Notes under the pieces: model-generated
Database searches by the model: none
Told to the model about the DNA's origin: nothing
What the model saw: the letters and a program-made list of their open reading frames with translations, nothing else
Program-made: the position numbers and the translations under genes
DNA from: Coriobacteriia bacterium
GTDB taxonomy: Bacteria; Actinomycetota; Coriobacteriia; WRKU01; WQUG01
Assembly: GCA_009778715.1 (NCBI GenBank)
Contig: WRFR01000001.1
Span: 67,383-111,427, forward strand
Reading direction: 5' to 3'
DNA length: 44,045 nucleotides
Shown here: positions 1 to 8,224 of the stretch, piece after piece
Layout: every line of letters starts with the position of its first letter
Numbering within the stretch: the stretch's first letter is position 1

Positions 1-1
1 C

Positions 2-670
2 TCACGCAACCGTATCTCGCTCGAGAACTTGTTCGAGACGATCGAAGCAGGCGAGCTCAAAGAGCTTAACCTGATCCTGAAGACTGACGTTCAAGGTTCG
101 ATCGAGGCGCTCCGTGACGCCTTTGAGAAGATGGACCAGACCGAGGTGCGCATCACGATCGTCCATGCGGCCGTCGGCGCGATCACCGAGACCGATGTCG
201 CCCTGGCGGTAGCCAGTAACGCGATCATAATCGGATTCAACGTACGTTCGACACCCGGCGCCAAAATAGCAGCAACCGAAGAAAAAGTCGACGTGCGACT
301 CTACAGCGTCATCTACCAGGCGATCGAAGAGATAAACGCCGCGCGCATCGGCATGTTGGCTCCTGAGTTCAAGGAGCAGGAAACTGCCCAGGTCGAGGTC
401 CGTGATCTCTTCCGGGTGCCCAAGGCAGGCGTGATCGCTGGCTCCTATGTGCTGGAGGGCGAGATCAGCCGTGACAACCAGGTGCGTGTGGTGCGCGATG
501 GCACGGTGATCTTCGAAGGGGCGATCGGCTCCCTTCGCCGTTTTAAAGACGACGTCAAGAGCGTCCGCGCCGGTTATGAGTGCGGCGTCGGCATCGAGGG
601 TTACCAGGATCTGAAAGTTGGCGACATCATCGAGAGCTTCGTGGTCATCGAGGTCGCTCGCGAAAGTTAG
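2..670 (+). CDS. infB: Translation initiation factor IF-2, C-terminal part (5' end outside window)
   Basis: This is the last ~223 residues of IF-2, the GTPase that brings initiator tRNA to the 30S subunit. The reading frame is open to the left edge, so the G domain is missing here. The stretch [19 protein letters not shown] and the later motif [15 protein letters not shown] are typical of IF-2 domain III, and the segment starting near [20 protein letters not shown] is domain IV (the C2 domain that binds fMet-tRNA), with [20 protein letters not shown] near the end. A TTG at 29 is an internal codon, not a start. It leads directly into rbfA, the usual bacterial order. Identification is firm from motif order and neighbours. 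Confidence 0.97.
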   Translation, partial: SRNRISLENLFETIEAGELKELNLILKTDVQGSIEALRDAFEKMDQTEVRITIVHAAVGAITETDVALAVASNAIIIGFNVRSTPGAKIAATEEKVDVRLYSVIYQAIEEINAARIGMLAPEFKEQETAQVEVRDLFRVPKAGVIAGSYVLEGEISRDNQVRVVRDGTVIFEGAIGSLRRFKDDVKSVRAGYECGVGIEGYQDLKVGDIIESFVVIEVARES

Positions 671-678
671 GCAAAACT

Positions 679-1044
679 ATGGCAAAAGGTCCTGAACAGA
701 TCTTCAGTCGCAAGAATAATGAGCGCCTCCGCGAGTTGCTCGCAACGATATTGAGCCAGGATATGAACGATCCGCGGCTTGAGTTCGTGACGGTGACAAG
801 CGTCGATACGGCTCCGGACGCACGCTCTGCCCGTGTCTATGTCAGCTCTGACCCCCAACGTTACCAGGAGATACTTGAGGGCCTAAAGAGCGCGCATGGC
901 CGCATTCAGAATCTTCTCGGACACTCTTTGGGTTGGAAGTACACACCTGAGCTTGATTATGTAATCGATCAGAGCATCGATACGGCTGAGGCTATCAATG
1001 AAACCCTCCAGAGCATCGGCAAGAAAAGCGATGAGGATTCCTGA
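679..1044 (+). CDS. rbfA: 30S ribosome-binding factor A
   Basis: RbfA (121 aa) is a KH-fold protein that binds the 30S subunit during late maturation of the 5' end of 16S rRNA. The ATG at 679 gives the usual N-terminus (MAKGPEQIFSRKNNERLREL), followed by LSQDMNDPRLEFVTVTSVD and ARVYVSSDP, all typical of the family. An in-frame GTG at 580 would extend it into infB and is not plausible. No strong Shine-Dalgarno is visible before 679, which fits translational coupling with infB eight bases upstream. The stop TGA overlaps the start of the next gene (TGATG at 1042-1046), so the two are coupled. Confidence 0.96.
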   Translation: MAKGPEQIFSRKNNERLRELLATILSQDMNDPRLEFVTVTSVDTAPDARSARVYVSSDPQRYQEILEGLKSAHGRIQNLLGHSLGWKYTPELDYVIDQSIDTAEAINETLQSIGKKSDEDS

Positions 1045-2084
1045 TGCTGGCCTCACTCAAAACACCTGAAAGTGTAGTTGCGATCACCGCACTACGCAGG
1101 CTGCTTGAAGAGCTTTCCCCCACGGCACGTGTCGCTCTCTGTGCGCACACGCGCCCTGATGGAGACGCCATTGGATCGGTGGCGGCACTGGCAAGCGCCC
1201 TGTCCTCTGCGGGATTTTCTTCCACACTCCTTCTGGCGGATAACACAGCGATCCCTCAGTCATACCAATGGATGTCGCAGGCGCCGTCTTTCATTACACC
1301 TGCGCAGGTTGATCCTTCAACCACTTATGACCTGTTCATCGCGCTCGATACGCCCGATTTCGCACGTCTGGGCGAGGCAGGCCGTTTCTGCCGCACCGCG
1401 AAAACATCGGTCCTTATCGATCATCACCCACAGCGCAGCCCCTACACAGAACTCACGATAGCAGCGACGGACGCCGCGGCAACAGGACAGCTTATCTGGG
1501 AATTATTGCCAGAATTGGATTTTTCCCGGAGCGCTGAGATCGCGACCGCAACCTATGTGGCGCTGGTGAGCGATACCGGCCAGTTCGCTTTCAGTAATAC
1601 TGACGAACACGCGCTTGGCGATGCAGCTGAGATGGTCAAAGCTGGAGCTGATCCTGCTACTATAGCTCTGCAGCTCTTTGGGAGTAAACCGCTCGAAGCG
1701 ATCGAACTTGATCGATTGATCCTGAGCCGCATCCAACTGGTAAACAATGGCGCAGTGGTGACTTCCTGGTATAGCCAAAAGGACTTAGAAGAGCTGGGTG
1801 TCAGCTCTGACTGGACCGAAAACCTGATCGATCTGATCCGTGTTGCTGCCGGGACCCAGGCAGCGGTGCTCCTGGTCGAGGGTTCCCACGGCGGGCGTGT
1901 CTCCCTCAGGAGTAGCGGCGCCTTTGATGTATCTGATATCGCTGCGCAGTTTGGCGGGGGAGGACATCGGGCAGCGTCAGGGATCACCTGGCCCGACAAA
2001 AACGCTTCTCATGTTGAGATGCTCGCTGCTTTATTGCCCCTGCTTCCCGGGGGAAACCCAAACGATAAGGCGGACGTTGCGTGA
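1044..2084 (+). CDS. nrnA: DHH/DHHA1 phosphoesterase, NrnA type (oligoribonuclease / pAp phosphatase)
   Basis: A 346-residue DHH-family phosphoesterase. The DHH domain has motif I H35-T-R-P-D39-G-D41, motif II with D102 (ALDTPDF), the DHH triad at 126-128 and D177 in LVSDTGQF; together these bind two Mn2+ ions. The DHHA1 domain ends with the substrate-binding GGGGHRAASG at 304-313. Family members degrade nano-RNA and 3'-phosphoadenosine 5'-phosphate, and some act on cyclic dinucleotide products; which substrate applies here cannot be read from sequence. The ATG overlaps the rbfA stop and the gene overlaps truB-ribF by four bases, as in the conserved rbfA-nrnA-truB-ribF order. Length and motifs are normal. 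Confidence 0.94.
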   Translation: MLASLKTPESVVAITALRRLLEELSPTARVALCAHTRPDGDAIGSVAALASALSSAGFSSTLLLADNTAIPQSYQWMSQAPSFITPAQVDPSTTYDLFIALDTPDFARLGEAGRFCRTAKTSVLIDHHPQRSPYTELTIAATDAAATGQLIWELLPELDFSRSAEIATATYVALVSDTGQFAFSNTDEHALGDAAEMVKAGADPATIALQLFGSKPLEAIELDRLILSRIQLVNNGAVVTSWYSQKDLEELGVSSDWTENLIDLIRVAAGTQAAVLLVEGSHGGRVSLRSSGAFDVSDIAAQFGGGGHRAASGITWPDKNASHVEMLAALLPLLPGGNPNDKADVA

Positions 2085-3802
2085 GTAAAGCACGACGGGG
2101 CGCAACGGCGCTTGCCGGAGTGTTGCTGGTCGACAAACCCGCCGGCATGAGCAGCCATGGAGTCATCGCCGCCTTGCGACGCCTTACCGGCGAGGGGCGT
2201 ATCGGGCATGCAGGCACGCTCGATCCAGAGGCAACGGGATTATTGGTAGTCCTCTTTGGCCCGGCGACCAAGCTTTCTGAGACATTACATGCAGCAGACA
2301 AGAGCTATGAAGCAACAATCAGCTTTGGAACACAAACGACCACCGACGACCGTGAAGGCGAAGCGATCGCAACGTCAGTGCCCCCATCCGAAGTTTTCGA
2401 TCCTGCCTGCGCTCAGGCGCTGCTTGATGCCTTTCGGGGAAAACAGAAACAAAAACCCCCTCAGTTCAGTGCCTTGAAGGTAGCAGGGGAGCGGTCGTAT
2501 GCAGCGGCACGCAAAGGGCGCGAACTTGACCTGGCGCCCCGCGCTATTGAGGTCTTTGAAGCTCGACTCCTGGCTATCGATCCGGTAGCCCAGACCTGGA
2601 CGGTAGACTTCCGCGTTTCAAAAGGGACTTACATCCGTGCTCTTGCACGCGATATCGGTCTGGCCGCGGGCACACACGCTCACTTGGAGCGCCTGCGGCG
2701 CACGCAGAGTGGCAACCTGCGCCTTGCTGACGCGCATACCCTGGATGAAATCGAAAAGCATATCAGTGACGCAAGTGGCAGCCCATTGGCTATCGCCGAC
2801 CTGTTCTGCGAACGTTCCACGCTCGAAACTGCCGGGAGCGGTGAGACCGCTCTCCCGTATCGGGTTGCCAACCCGCGTCATGGCGCAGCCGTCGTAGCGC
2901 TTGGCGTTTTCGACGGCGTACATCGGGGACACTGCGCCTTGCTGTCATCTGCGCGCAATGAAGCTGAGAGACAGGGGCGCAGGCTGGTCGTACTTTGTTT
3001 CGACCCCCTGCCAGAACGCGTGATCTGCCCCCAGAAAGCGCCTGCTTTGTTGACGGATCTGAAGCAACGTATCGGGTTGCTGAAACATTGCGGGATGGAT
3101 CCTGAGCGCAACGACAGTGGCAACGCTGTTGACGTTGAAGTGATCGATTTCAGCCCGTCTTTGGCGCAAGCATCGCCGGAGTTCTTTACCCAACAGATCC
3201 TTTTGAGCAGGGTGACGCCGACGCATCTGTTCGTAGGCGAGAACTTCCATTTTGGGGCAGGCGCCAAAGGGGACGTGACACTCATGTCGAAACTGCTCGA
3301 CTGCCCAGTGACAGCGCTACCTCTGGCGACCGACAGAGACGGCAGCGCGATTTCATCCACTCGCATCCGTGAACTGCTGGCAAACGCCCAATTGATCAGT
3401 GCCTATGACCTTCTCGGGCATACGTTGGACCTCTGTGGCACCGTGGTCCGTGGCAACGGGAAGGGGCATGCTCTGGGTTACCCGACCGCCAACCTGCAGC
3501 TCGGTCCTGACCGCGACCCGCTCTGCTTCTCAGAGGGAATTTACGTCGCAACCGCTCACTTGAACGGCCACGTATACTCTGCGGGGCTCTTCATCGGACA
3601 TGTGTCGCTTCCGGGATCTGTGCAGAGCAAGATAAGCATCGAAGCTCACCTGCTCGACTATACGGGTCCGGAGTTGTATGGGCAGGAAATGTCTCTCACG
3701 GTGCTCAGTTATGTCGACGCTCCTCGTGTTTTCTCCACCTCTCGCGAGCTCGCAGAAGCCATAGGCGCCTGGGTTTTTGCCATACGTAAGCAACTATCGT
3801 AG
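2081..3802 (+). CDS. truB-ribF: TruB pseudouridine synthase fused to RibF flavokinase/FAD synthetase
   Basis: A single uninterrupted frame of 573 residues holds two enzymes. Residues 1-245 are TruB, which makes pseudouridine 55 in tRNA: the catalytic Asp is D48 in GHAGTLDPEATG, with KPPQFSALKVAGERSY near 125-140 and GTYIRALARDIG near 182-193. Residues 268-573 are RibF: the FMN adenylyltransferase motif GVFDGVHRGH at 275-284 and STRIREL at 426-432, then the riboflavin kinase motif GNGKGHALGYPTAN at 458-471. The GTG start at 2081 overlaps the nrnA stop (GTGA). About 20 low-complexity residues (246-267) link the halves. In most bacteria these are two adjacent genes. No frame break is visible, so the fusion looks real. 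Confidence 0.93.
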   Translation: MSKARRGATALAGVLLVDKPAGMSSHGVIAALRRLTGEGRIGHAGTLDPEATGLLVVLFGPATKLSETLHAADKSYEATISFGTQTTTDDREGEAIATSVPPSEVFDPACAQALLDAFRGKQKQKPPQFSALKVAGERSYAAARKGRELDLAPRAIEVFEARLLAIDPVAQTWTVDFRVSKGTYIRALARDIGLAAGTHAHLERLRRTQSGNLRLADAHTLDEIEKHISDASGSPLAIADLFCERSTLETAGSGETALPYRVANPRHGAAVVALGVFDGVHRGHCALLSSARNEAERQGRRLVVLCFDPLPERVICPQKAPALLTDLKQRIGLLKHCGMDPERNDSGNAVDVEVIDFSPSLAQASPEFFTQQILLSRVTPTHLFVGENFHFGAGAKGDVTLMSKLLDCPVTALPLATDRDGSAISSTRIRELLANAQLISAYDLLGHTLDLCGTVVRGNGKGHALGYPTANLQLGPDRDPLCFSEGIYVATAHLNGHVYSAGLFIGHVSLPGSVQSKISIEAHLLDYTGPELYGQEMSLTVLSYVDAPRVFSTSRELAEAIGAWVFAIRKQLS

Positions 3803-3805
3803 AAT
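3777..3805 (+). promoter_or_regulatory. Sigma-70-type promoter for mihF-gmk-rpoZ
   Basis: TTGCCA at 3777-3782 and TAGAAT at 3800-3805 are separated by 17 bases, each matching consensus at five of six positions. The predicted transcript starts near 3812, about 40 bases before mihF. The -35 lies inside the end of truB-ribF and the -10 overlaps its stop codon. Confidence 0.6.
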
Positions 3806-3853
3806 GAAAATATGAGGGGCTATTGTCTTAGGCAATCAGGATAAGGAGGAGCT

Positions 3854-4165
3854 ATGGCGCTGCCACAACTTTCCAGCGAACAACGTCAGAAGAACCTGGA
3901 ACTTGCTGCACAGATCCGTCAGGCACGAGCAAAGATCCGCGCGGACTTAAAGAGCGGTAAACTTGCATTGGCTGACGTCCTCAAACGCTGTGATGAACCT
4001 GCGATCAAGCGAATGAAAGTCTCCTCGTTGATCGAAGCTTTACCTGGTTACGGCAAAGCTCGTGCCGAGAAACTGATGGCTGAGGCCGACATCTCAATGA
4101 CACGCCGGATCCAGGGTCTGGGAGTACGCCAACGCGAGGCTCTGCTCAAAGCGCTGGCAAAGTAG
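3854..4165 (+). CDS. mihF: Actinobacterial-type integration host factor (mIHF)
   Basis: A basic 103-residue protein of the mycobacterial integration host factor family, a nucleoid protein that bends and compacts DNA and is unrelated to the proteobacterial HU-like IHF. The N-terminal long helix (SSEQRQKNLELAAQIRQARA) and the helix-two-turn-helix core (KVSSLIEALPGYGKARAEKLM followed by ISMTRRIQGLG) are characteristic. A strong Shine-Dalgarno AAGGAGG at 3843-3849 precedes the ATG. It has its own promoter upstream and is followed after eight bases by gmk, the classical actinobacterial mihF-gmk-rpoZ order, which is good evidence for the phylum. Confidence 0.92.
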   Translation: MALPQLSSEQRQKNLELAAQIRQARAKIRADLKSGKLALADVLKRCDEPAIKRMKVSSLIEALPGYGKARAEKLMAEADISMTRRIQGLGVRQREALLKALAK

Positions 4166-4173
4166 CCCCTGAA

Positions 4174-4758
4174 GTGACACAAGCCTCGCCCGTCCATCCG
4201 GGACGCCTGTTTGTGTTCTCCGGGCCGTCCGGCACAGGCAAAGGCACGGTTCTGGCTGCGCTGCAGGCACGCCACCCCGAGCTCTGGTTCTCTGTTTCTG
4301 CCACCACGCGCGCTCCGCGCCCCGCAGAAGTCGAGGGTCGTGATTATTTGTTTGTCTCACGCGAACGTTTCGAGGAACTTATCGAAACGGACGGATTGCT
4401 TGAGTGGGCCCGCGTCTTTGGCAATTTCTATGGGACCCCGCGTGCGCCGATCAATGAACATATTACAGCCGGGATCGACTGTCTGTTGGACATCGATTCG
4501 CAAGGCGCCCTTCAGGTGCGTAGTCGCATGCCCGAGGCGATCCTGGTGTTCCTTGAACCCCCCTCGCTCGACGTGCTACGCGAGCGCTTGATTCAGCGCG
4601 GGACCGAAGACCCTGTGGAGATAGAGCGGAGACTGGCCGCGGCTGCAGGTGAAATAGCATGTGAGAGTGTGTATAATCATATACTTGTGAATGTAACCGT
4701 AGAAGAGACGGTCGCGCGTATTGAAAGCTTATTAGCGGCGCATCGCCTGGAGGAGTAA
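4174..4758 (+). CDS. gmk: Guanylate kinase
   Basis: Guanylate kinase (194 aa) makes GDP from GMP and ATP. The P-loop GPSGTGKGT is at residues 17-25, followed by the GMP-binding signature SVSATTRAPRPAEVEGRDY and the lid region near FGNFYGTPRAPINEHI. The GTG start at 4174 is eight bases after mihF; the next in-frame starts would remove the P-loop strand. Three bases separate its stop from rpoZ. Length is normal for bacterial GMP kinases. Confidence 0.96.
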   Translation: MTQASPVHPGRLFVFSGPSGTGKGTVLAALQARHPELWFSVSATTRAPRPAEVEGRDYLFVSRERFEELIETDGLLEWARVFGNFYGTPRAPINEHITAGIDCLLDIDSQGALQVRSRMPEAILVFLEPPSLDVLRERLIQRGTEDPVEIERRLAAAAGEIACESVYNHILVNVTVEETVARIESLLAAHRLEE

Positions 4759-4761
4759 TAC

Positions 4762-5088
4762 ATGTCTGTTTCCCAACCTGAGATCGATCAACTACTCGAA
4801 CAAGTCGATAGCAAGTTCACGCTCTGCATCCTTTCCGCGAAACGAGCGCGCCAGATCAACGACATGATCCATGGCGTACGCGACCAAGCATTGCAGGCCA
4901 TGGCCACAAGTGAGATCGCCAAATTGACGAGCGCAAAACCACTCTCACTAGCCATGGACGAGATCGCAACAGGCGACGTTCTTCCTGATACCCCCAATGA
5001 AAACGAAACCAGCGTCAGCCCAACTGCTTCAGAGGAAGAGGACGGTGCAGATAAAGACGCTACAACCAAAGAGGTCTTCCTGGGCTAA
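4762..5088 (+). CDS. rpoZ: RNA polymerase omega subunit
   Basis: Omega (108 aa) helps assemble and stabilise RNA polymerase by clamping the beta-prime C-terminus. The conserved core is DQLLEQVDSKFTLCILSAKRARQIN, in which SKFTL..I.AKRARQIN matches the family consensus. The last ~35 residues form an acidic tail (NENETSVSPTASEEEDGADKD) that is not conserved. A GGAGG at 4750-4754 precedes the ATG. Its position right after gmk is conserved across actinobacteria and many Firmicutes. Confidence 0.93.
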   Translation: MSVSQPEIDQLLEQVDSKFTLCILSAKRARQINDMIHGVRDQALQAMATSEIAKLTSAKPLSLAMDEIATGDVLPDTPNENETSVSPTASEEEDGADKDATTKEVFLG

Positions 5089-5121
5089 AGCCAGGATCAG
5101 TGTTTCAATCGGTGAGATCAC

Positions 5122-6351
5122 ATGACCGAGCGTGTTTGTTTCATCTCGTATCACGAGCTCGGGCTTAAGGGCAAGAATCGAAGTACCTTCGAGCGCCGTT
5201 TCCAGAACAACCTGGATGAGGCGCTCGATTTGTATGTACGCCGCGAAGTGCCGGGGCACAAGCGAAGCTTGGTCGTTGGAAAGGTCCAGCGTATCACCGG
5301 CCGTTTTACTGTGGACATATATGACCCTGCGCACTGGGAGGGGATAGGGCGCGCCCTGGCCGCGATCCCTGGTACGAGCTCAGTGACGCTGGCCTATAGG
5401 GGCGGGCGTGACCTGGAAGAAATCGAAGCCCTGAGTCTGCGCTGTTACAAAGAGACTCTTCCTGTTGCAAGCTTCCGGGTCCGGGCCAAGCGCTCGAACA
5501 CGGACTTCCCAATGACCAGTATGGACTTGGCACGCCACCTGGGCGATATTCTCATTGCTGCGCATCCTACTCCCGTAAAGATGAAGAATGCAGAACTTGT
5601 GATCCAGGTCACGATAGTGGGCGGCAGCTCCTATGTGTCCGCGCGTAAGATCATCGGCATCGGCGGCTTGCCTACCGGGTCGTCAGGACGAGTGATCTCG
5701 TTGCTCTCTTCTGGTATTGATTCTCCGGTAGCGACCTGGCGCGTTTTGCGGCGGGGAGCGGTTGGCATCGGACTGCACTTTTCGGGACGACCAGCAACAA
5801 GTGATAGTTCAGAGCGCTTGGTCACCGATATCGGAGATATCCTGGCGCGTACGGCGGGTTTAGCGAAGATCGAGATCGTACCCTTTGGGGATATCCAACG
5901 CGATATCGCGAGCAAGGTCTATGCGCCGCTTCGAATCCTCTGCTATCGCCGAATGATGCTGGCGGTTGCCTGCGAGCTGGCACGCAGAGAAGAAGCGCTC
6001 GCACTGGTGACTGGGGAGTCACTGGGCCAGGTCGCCTCGCAGACACTGGAGAATATAGCCGTGGTCAGCACGATCGCCGATCGTCCTATCTTGAGACCGC
6101 TGATCGGCAATGACAAACAGGAGATCATCGCCGACGCGCGTCGAATCGGGACCTATGATCTTTCGATCCAGGACGCGAGCGACTGCTGTACGCTCTTTTT
6201 GCCGCCCCAGCCAGAGACCCATGCGACCTTCGAAGCGATGGAGGAAGCCTGGGTTCTGCTTGATGTCGAGAGTTCAGTTGAGGCATGCCTGGCATCGATG
6301 ACATCAGTCGACTTTCCCTGTCGCAACTATCGGCCACGGTCGCACAAATGA
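5122..6351 (+). CDS. thiI: ThiI: tRNA 4-thiouridine synthase / thiazole sulfur carrier
   Basis: ThiI (409 aa) adenylates uridine 8 of tRNA for sulfur transfer to 4-thiouridine and can feed sulfur into thiamine thiazole synthesis. An N-terminal ferredoxin-like region and THUMP domain (to ~residue 180, with ISYHELGLKGKNRSTFERRF and RAKRSNTDFPMTSMDLARHLG) precede the PP-loop ATP-pyrophosphatase motif LLSSGIDSP at 194-202; the family usually has SGGIDSP, so one Gly is Ser here. The later GESLGQVASQTLENI and DCCTLFLPP segments are typical. There is no C-terminal rhodanese domain, so it is the short form found in Gram-positive bacteria and archaea. Its stop overlaps the next ATG. Confidence 0.94.
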   Translation: MTERVCFISYHELGLKGKNRSTFERRFQNNLDEALDLYVRREVPGHKRSLVVGKVQRITGRFTVDIYDPAHWEGIGRALAAIPGTSSVTLAYRGGRDLEEIEALSLRCYKETLPVASFRVRAKRSNTDFPMTSMDLARHLGDILIAAHPTPVKMKNAELVIQVTIVGGSSYVSARKIIGIGGLPTGSSGRVISLLSSGIDSPVATWRVLRRGAVGIGLHFSGRPATSDSSERLVTDIGDILARTAGLAKIEIVPFGDIQRDIASKVYAPLRILCYRRMMLAVACELARREEALALVTGESLGQVASQTLENIAVVSTIADRPILRPLIGNDKQEIIADARRIGTYDLSIQDASDCCTLFLPPQPETHATFEAMEEAWVLLDVESSVEACLASMTSVDFPCRNYRPRSHK

Positions 6352-6914
6352 AGATGATGTTTTCGCTGGCTGCCATGGCCTGCTCACTTTCCGCCGGCGT
6401 AATCTATATCATCAGCATATTCAAAGGGCCGACACGCCCCCAGCGTATCACCTGGCTACTCTGGTCGATCCTGGGCGTGGTCTATCTGCTGGCTGCGATA
6501 CGCAGCCACGGCAACGTCATTTACTCCGCTGCCGCTCTGTTCCAGCCCTTTATCATCTTTTTACTGGCGCTTAAGTTCGGTGTAGGTGGAAAAAGCAGGC
6601 TCGACCTCATTTCCCTGGTGATCGCCTTCTCCGCCCTGGTATTGCTGGCTTTTACCAAGAGCCCGATCATGAGCATTCTGCTGTGCCTCTTTGTTGATGC
6701 GATCGGAGCTGCGCTTACGATCCGTAAGATTATCCTTGACCCAAAATCAGAACCTCGGGTCATGTGGCTCATATCTGCCTGCGGCGGCGCTTTCGCACTG
6801 CTGGGGCTGCATGACTATCAACTGGTAAACGTACTGTTTCCTGGTTACATTGCGATCCTTGGCCTGATAACCTTCACACTCGTCAGCATACCTCGAATAC
6901 AACGCACAGCGTAA
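6348..6914 (+). CDS. Predicted multi-span membrane protein, function unknown
   Basis: A 188-residue hydrophobic protein with about six predicted membrane segments and a conserved-looking polar loop GPTRPQRITWLLWS after the first one. The topology and the Pro-containing loop loosely recall small PQ-loop/SWEET-like or other uncharacterised conserved membrane proteins, but no catalytic motif is visible and no function is assigned. The start is placed at the ATG (6348) that overlaps the thiI stop as ATGA; an ATG at 6285 would give 21 more residues but a 67-base overlap. A second ATG at 6357 is also possible. It ends just before a promoter that begins a new unit. Confidence 0.7.
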   Translation: MKMMFSLAAMACSLSAGVIYIISIFKGPTRPQRITWLLWSILGVVYLLAAIRSHGNVIYSAAALFQPFIIFLLALKFGVGGKSRLDLISLVIAFSALVLLAFTKSPIMSILLCLFVDAIGAALTIRKIILDPKSEPRVMWLISACGGAFALLGLHDYQLVNVLFPGYIAILGLITFTLVSIPRIQRTA

Positions 6915-6947
6915 ACTCAGGGCGCAGGGGCGAAAACTTTCGCTCTC

Positions 6948-6956
6948 TGATATAAT
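6948..6956 (+). promoter_or_regulatory. Extended -10 promoter for the oxoamine synthase unit
   Basis: TGATATAAT is a perfect TATAAT hexamer (6951-6956) with the TGN extension. No good -35 is seen at 16-18 bases upstream, as is common for extended -10 promoters. Transcription should begin near 6963, inside the palindrome at 6958-6979. Confidence 0.55.
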
Positions 6957-6957
6957 C

Positions 6958-6979
6958 GTGTAGACAAGTTTGTATACAC
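6958..6979. promoter_or_regulatory. 22-bp palindromic operator over the predicted transcription start
   Basis: The half-sites GTGTAGACAAG and TTTGTATACAC are inverted copies matching at 9 of 11 positions. The palindrome starts one base after the -10 hexamer, an ideal place for a repressor to block initiation. The core resembles operators of GntR- or TetR-type regulators, but no regulator gene lies next to it and its ligand is unknown. Confidence 0.5.
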
Positions 6980-7006
6980 ATGAAAACTAAACGCCGAGGA
7001 GGCCCC

Positions 7007-8224
7007 ATGCATCACGCTGATTTTGAAGACGGCATCACCGAACTCGTTAAAGAATACACGGATCGTGAAATGGTGATGCGGGCGGCCAATCGTTACTTTT
7101 ACCTGCAGGCAGTGCACGGCAAGGTGAACCACCAAGTCACAATGTCTGATGGCCGTGAGATGATCATGCTCGCATCCTACAGCTACCTGGGCCTCATGGG
7201 GCACCCCAAGCTTGAAGCGGCTGCAAAGGCCGCCATCGACGAATACGGCACAGGCGCCGGCGGCGTGCGCCTCCTGACAGGGACAACCGACCTTCATGAG
7301 CGTATGGAGGCCCGCATCGCGCAGTTTGTCAGCCGTGATGACGCATGCGTCTACACAAGCGGTTACATGACCAATCTCGCCATCATCACTGGCTTGACCG
7401 GGCCGGGCGACCTCGTGATCATGGACAAGCTCGACCACGCCTCCATCGTGGATGGCTGCATGCTCTCGGGCGCGCGCTGGCGTACCTATCGCCACAACAA
7501 CATCGAGCATCTGGAGAGCATTCTGCGCCGCGCCCAGGGCAAGTATAAGACGATGCTCGTCATTGCGGATTCGGTTTTCTCGATGGATGGTGATATGGCC
7601 AACGTGCCTGAGTTGTCCAAGGTCGCGCATGCCTATGGCGCGCGCCTCATGATCGACGAGGCGCATTCACTGGGCGCCCTTGGCAAGACCGGGCATGGTA
7701 TCGAGGAACACTTTGGCGACTACAACGCCATCGACCTGAAGATGGGTACGCTCTCAAAGTCAGTGCCCTCGGTCGGTGGTTACCTGGCGGGTGACCATGA
7801 GCTCATCAACTACATGCGCCACGCCTCGCGCCCGTTTATCTTCTCGGCAGGCCTGCCGCCCGCGCAATGCGCGACCGCGATGGCGGCACTTGATGTTATT
7901 GAGGAAGAACCCTGGCGTGTTGAGCGGCTCCAAAAGGTTCAGGGAGATTACGCTCGCGGACTTATGGAGCTTGGATTTGATACTATGGAAACCGACACGG
8001 CTATCGTGCCGGTACGCGTGGGCGAAGAGGGACGAACCATGGATTTGACGCGTGCGCTCTTCGACCGTGGGATTTTTGTTTGCCCGATCGTTCACCCGGC
8101 GGTGCCTCGCGGCACCGAGCGCCTGCGTACCTGCCTGATGGCGACGCATACCGACGAGGATCTTGCTCAGATCTTTACGGCGTTTAAAGAGTCGGGAGCC
8201 GAACTTGGACTCATCAAAAGCTGA
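7007..8224 (+). CDS. PLP-dependent alpha-oxoamine synthase family enzyme (KBL/BioF/SPT-like)
   Basis: A 405-residue fold-type I PLP enzyme that would condense an amino acid with an acyl-CoA, or act as a 2-amino-3-ketobutyrate CoA ligase. The ATG at 7007 follows GAGGAGG at 6996-7002 and is preferred over the ATG at 6980. Key features: GTGAGGVRLLTGTT (81-94), SGYMTNLAII (118-127), H144 that stacks on PLP, D217-E-A-H220-S, the Schiff-base Lys K251 in GTLSKSVPSVGG, and the C-terminal VHPAVPRGTERLRTCLMATHT. No biotin or threonine-degradation genes are nearby, so the substrate is open: AONS, KBL and serine palmitoyltransferase share these motifs. It lies under a palindromic operator and overlaps a membrane protein gene. 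Confidence 0.85.
   Translation: MHHADFEDGITELVKEYTDREMVMRAANRYFYLQAVHGKVNHQVTMSDGREMIMLASYSYLGLMGHPKLEAAAKAAIDEYGTGAGGVRLLTGTTDLHERMEARIAQFVSRDDACVYTSGYMTNLAIITGLTGPGDLVIMDKLDHASIVDGCMLSGARWRTYRHNNIEHLESILRRAQGKYKTMLVIADSVFSMDGDMANVPELSKVAHAYGARLMIDEAHSLGALGKTGHGIEEHFGDYNAIDLKMGTLSKSVPSVGGYLAGDHELINYMRHASRPFIFSAGLPPAQCATAMAALDVIEEEPWRVERLQKVQGDYARGLMELGFDTMETDTAIVPVRVGEEGRTMDLTRALFDRGIFVCPIVHPAVPRGTERLRTCLMATHTDEDLAQIFTAFKESGAELGLIKS

Noticed and set aside
6285..6347. Earlier start for the membrane protein after thiI
   Set aside because: It would overlap thiI by 67 bases; the ATG at 6348 overlaps the thiI stop in the usual coupled way.
6917..7666. 249-residue open frame on the minus strand
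   Set aside because: It lies fully opposite the oxoamine synthase, which has all family motifs and a good ribosome-binding site; the frame is a shadow of its codon use.
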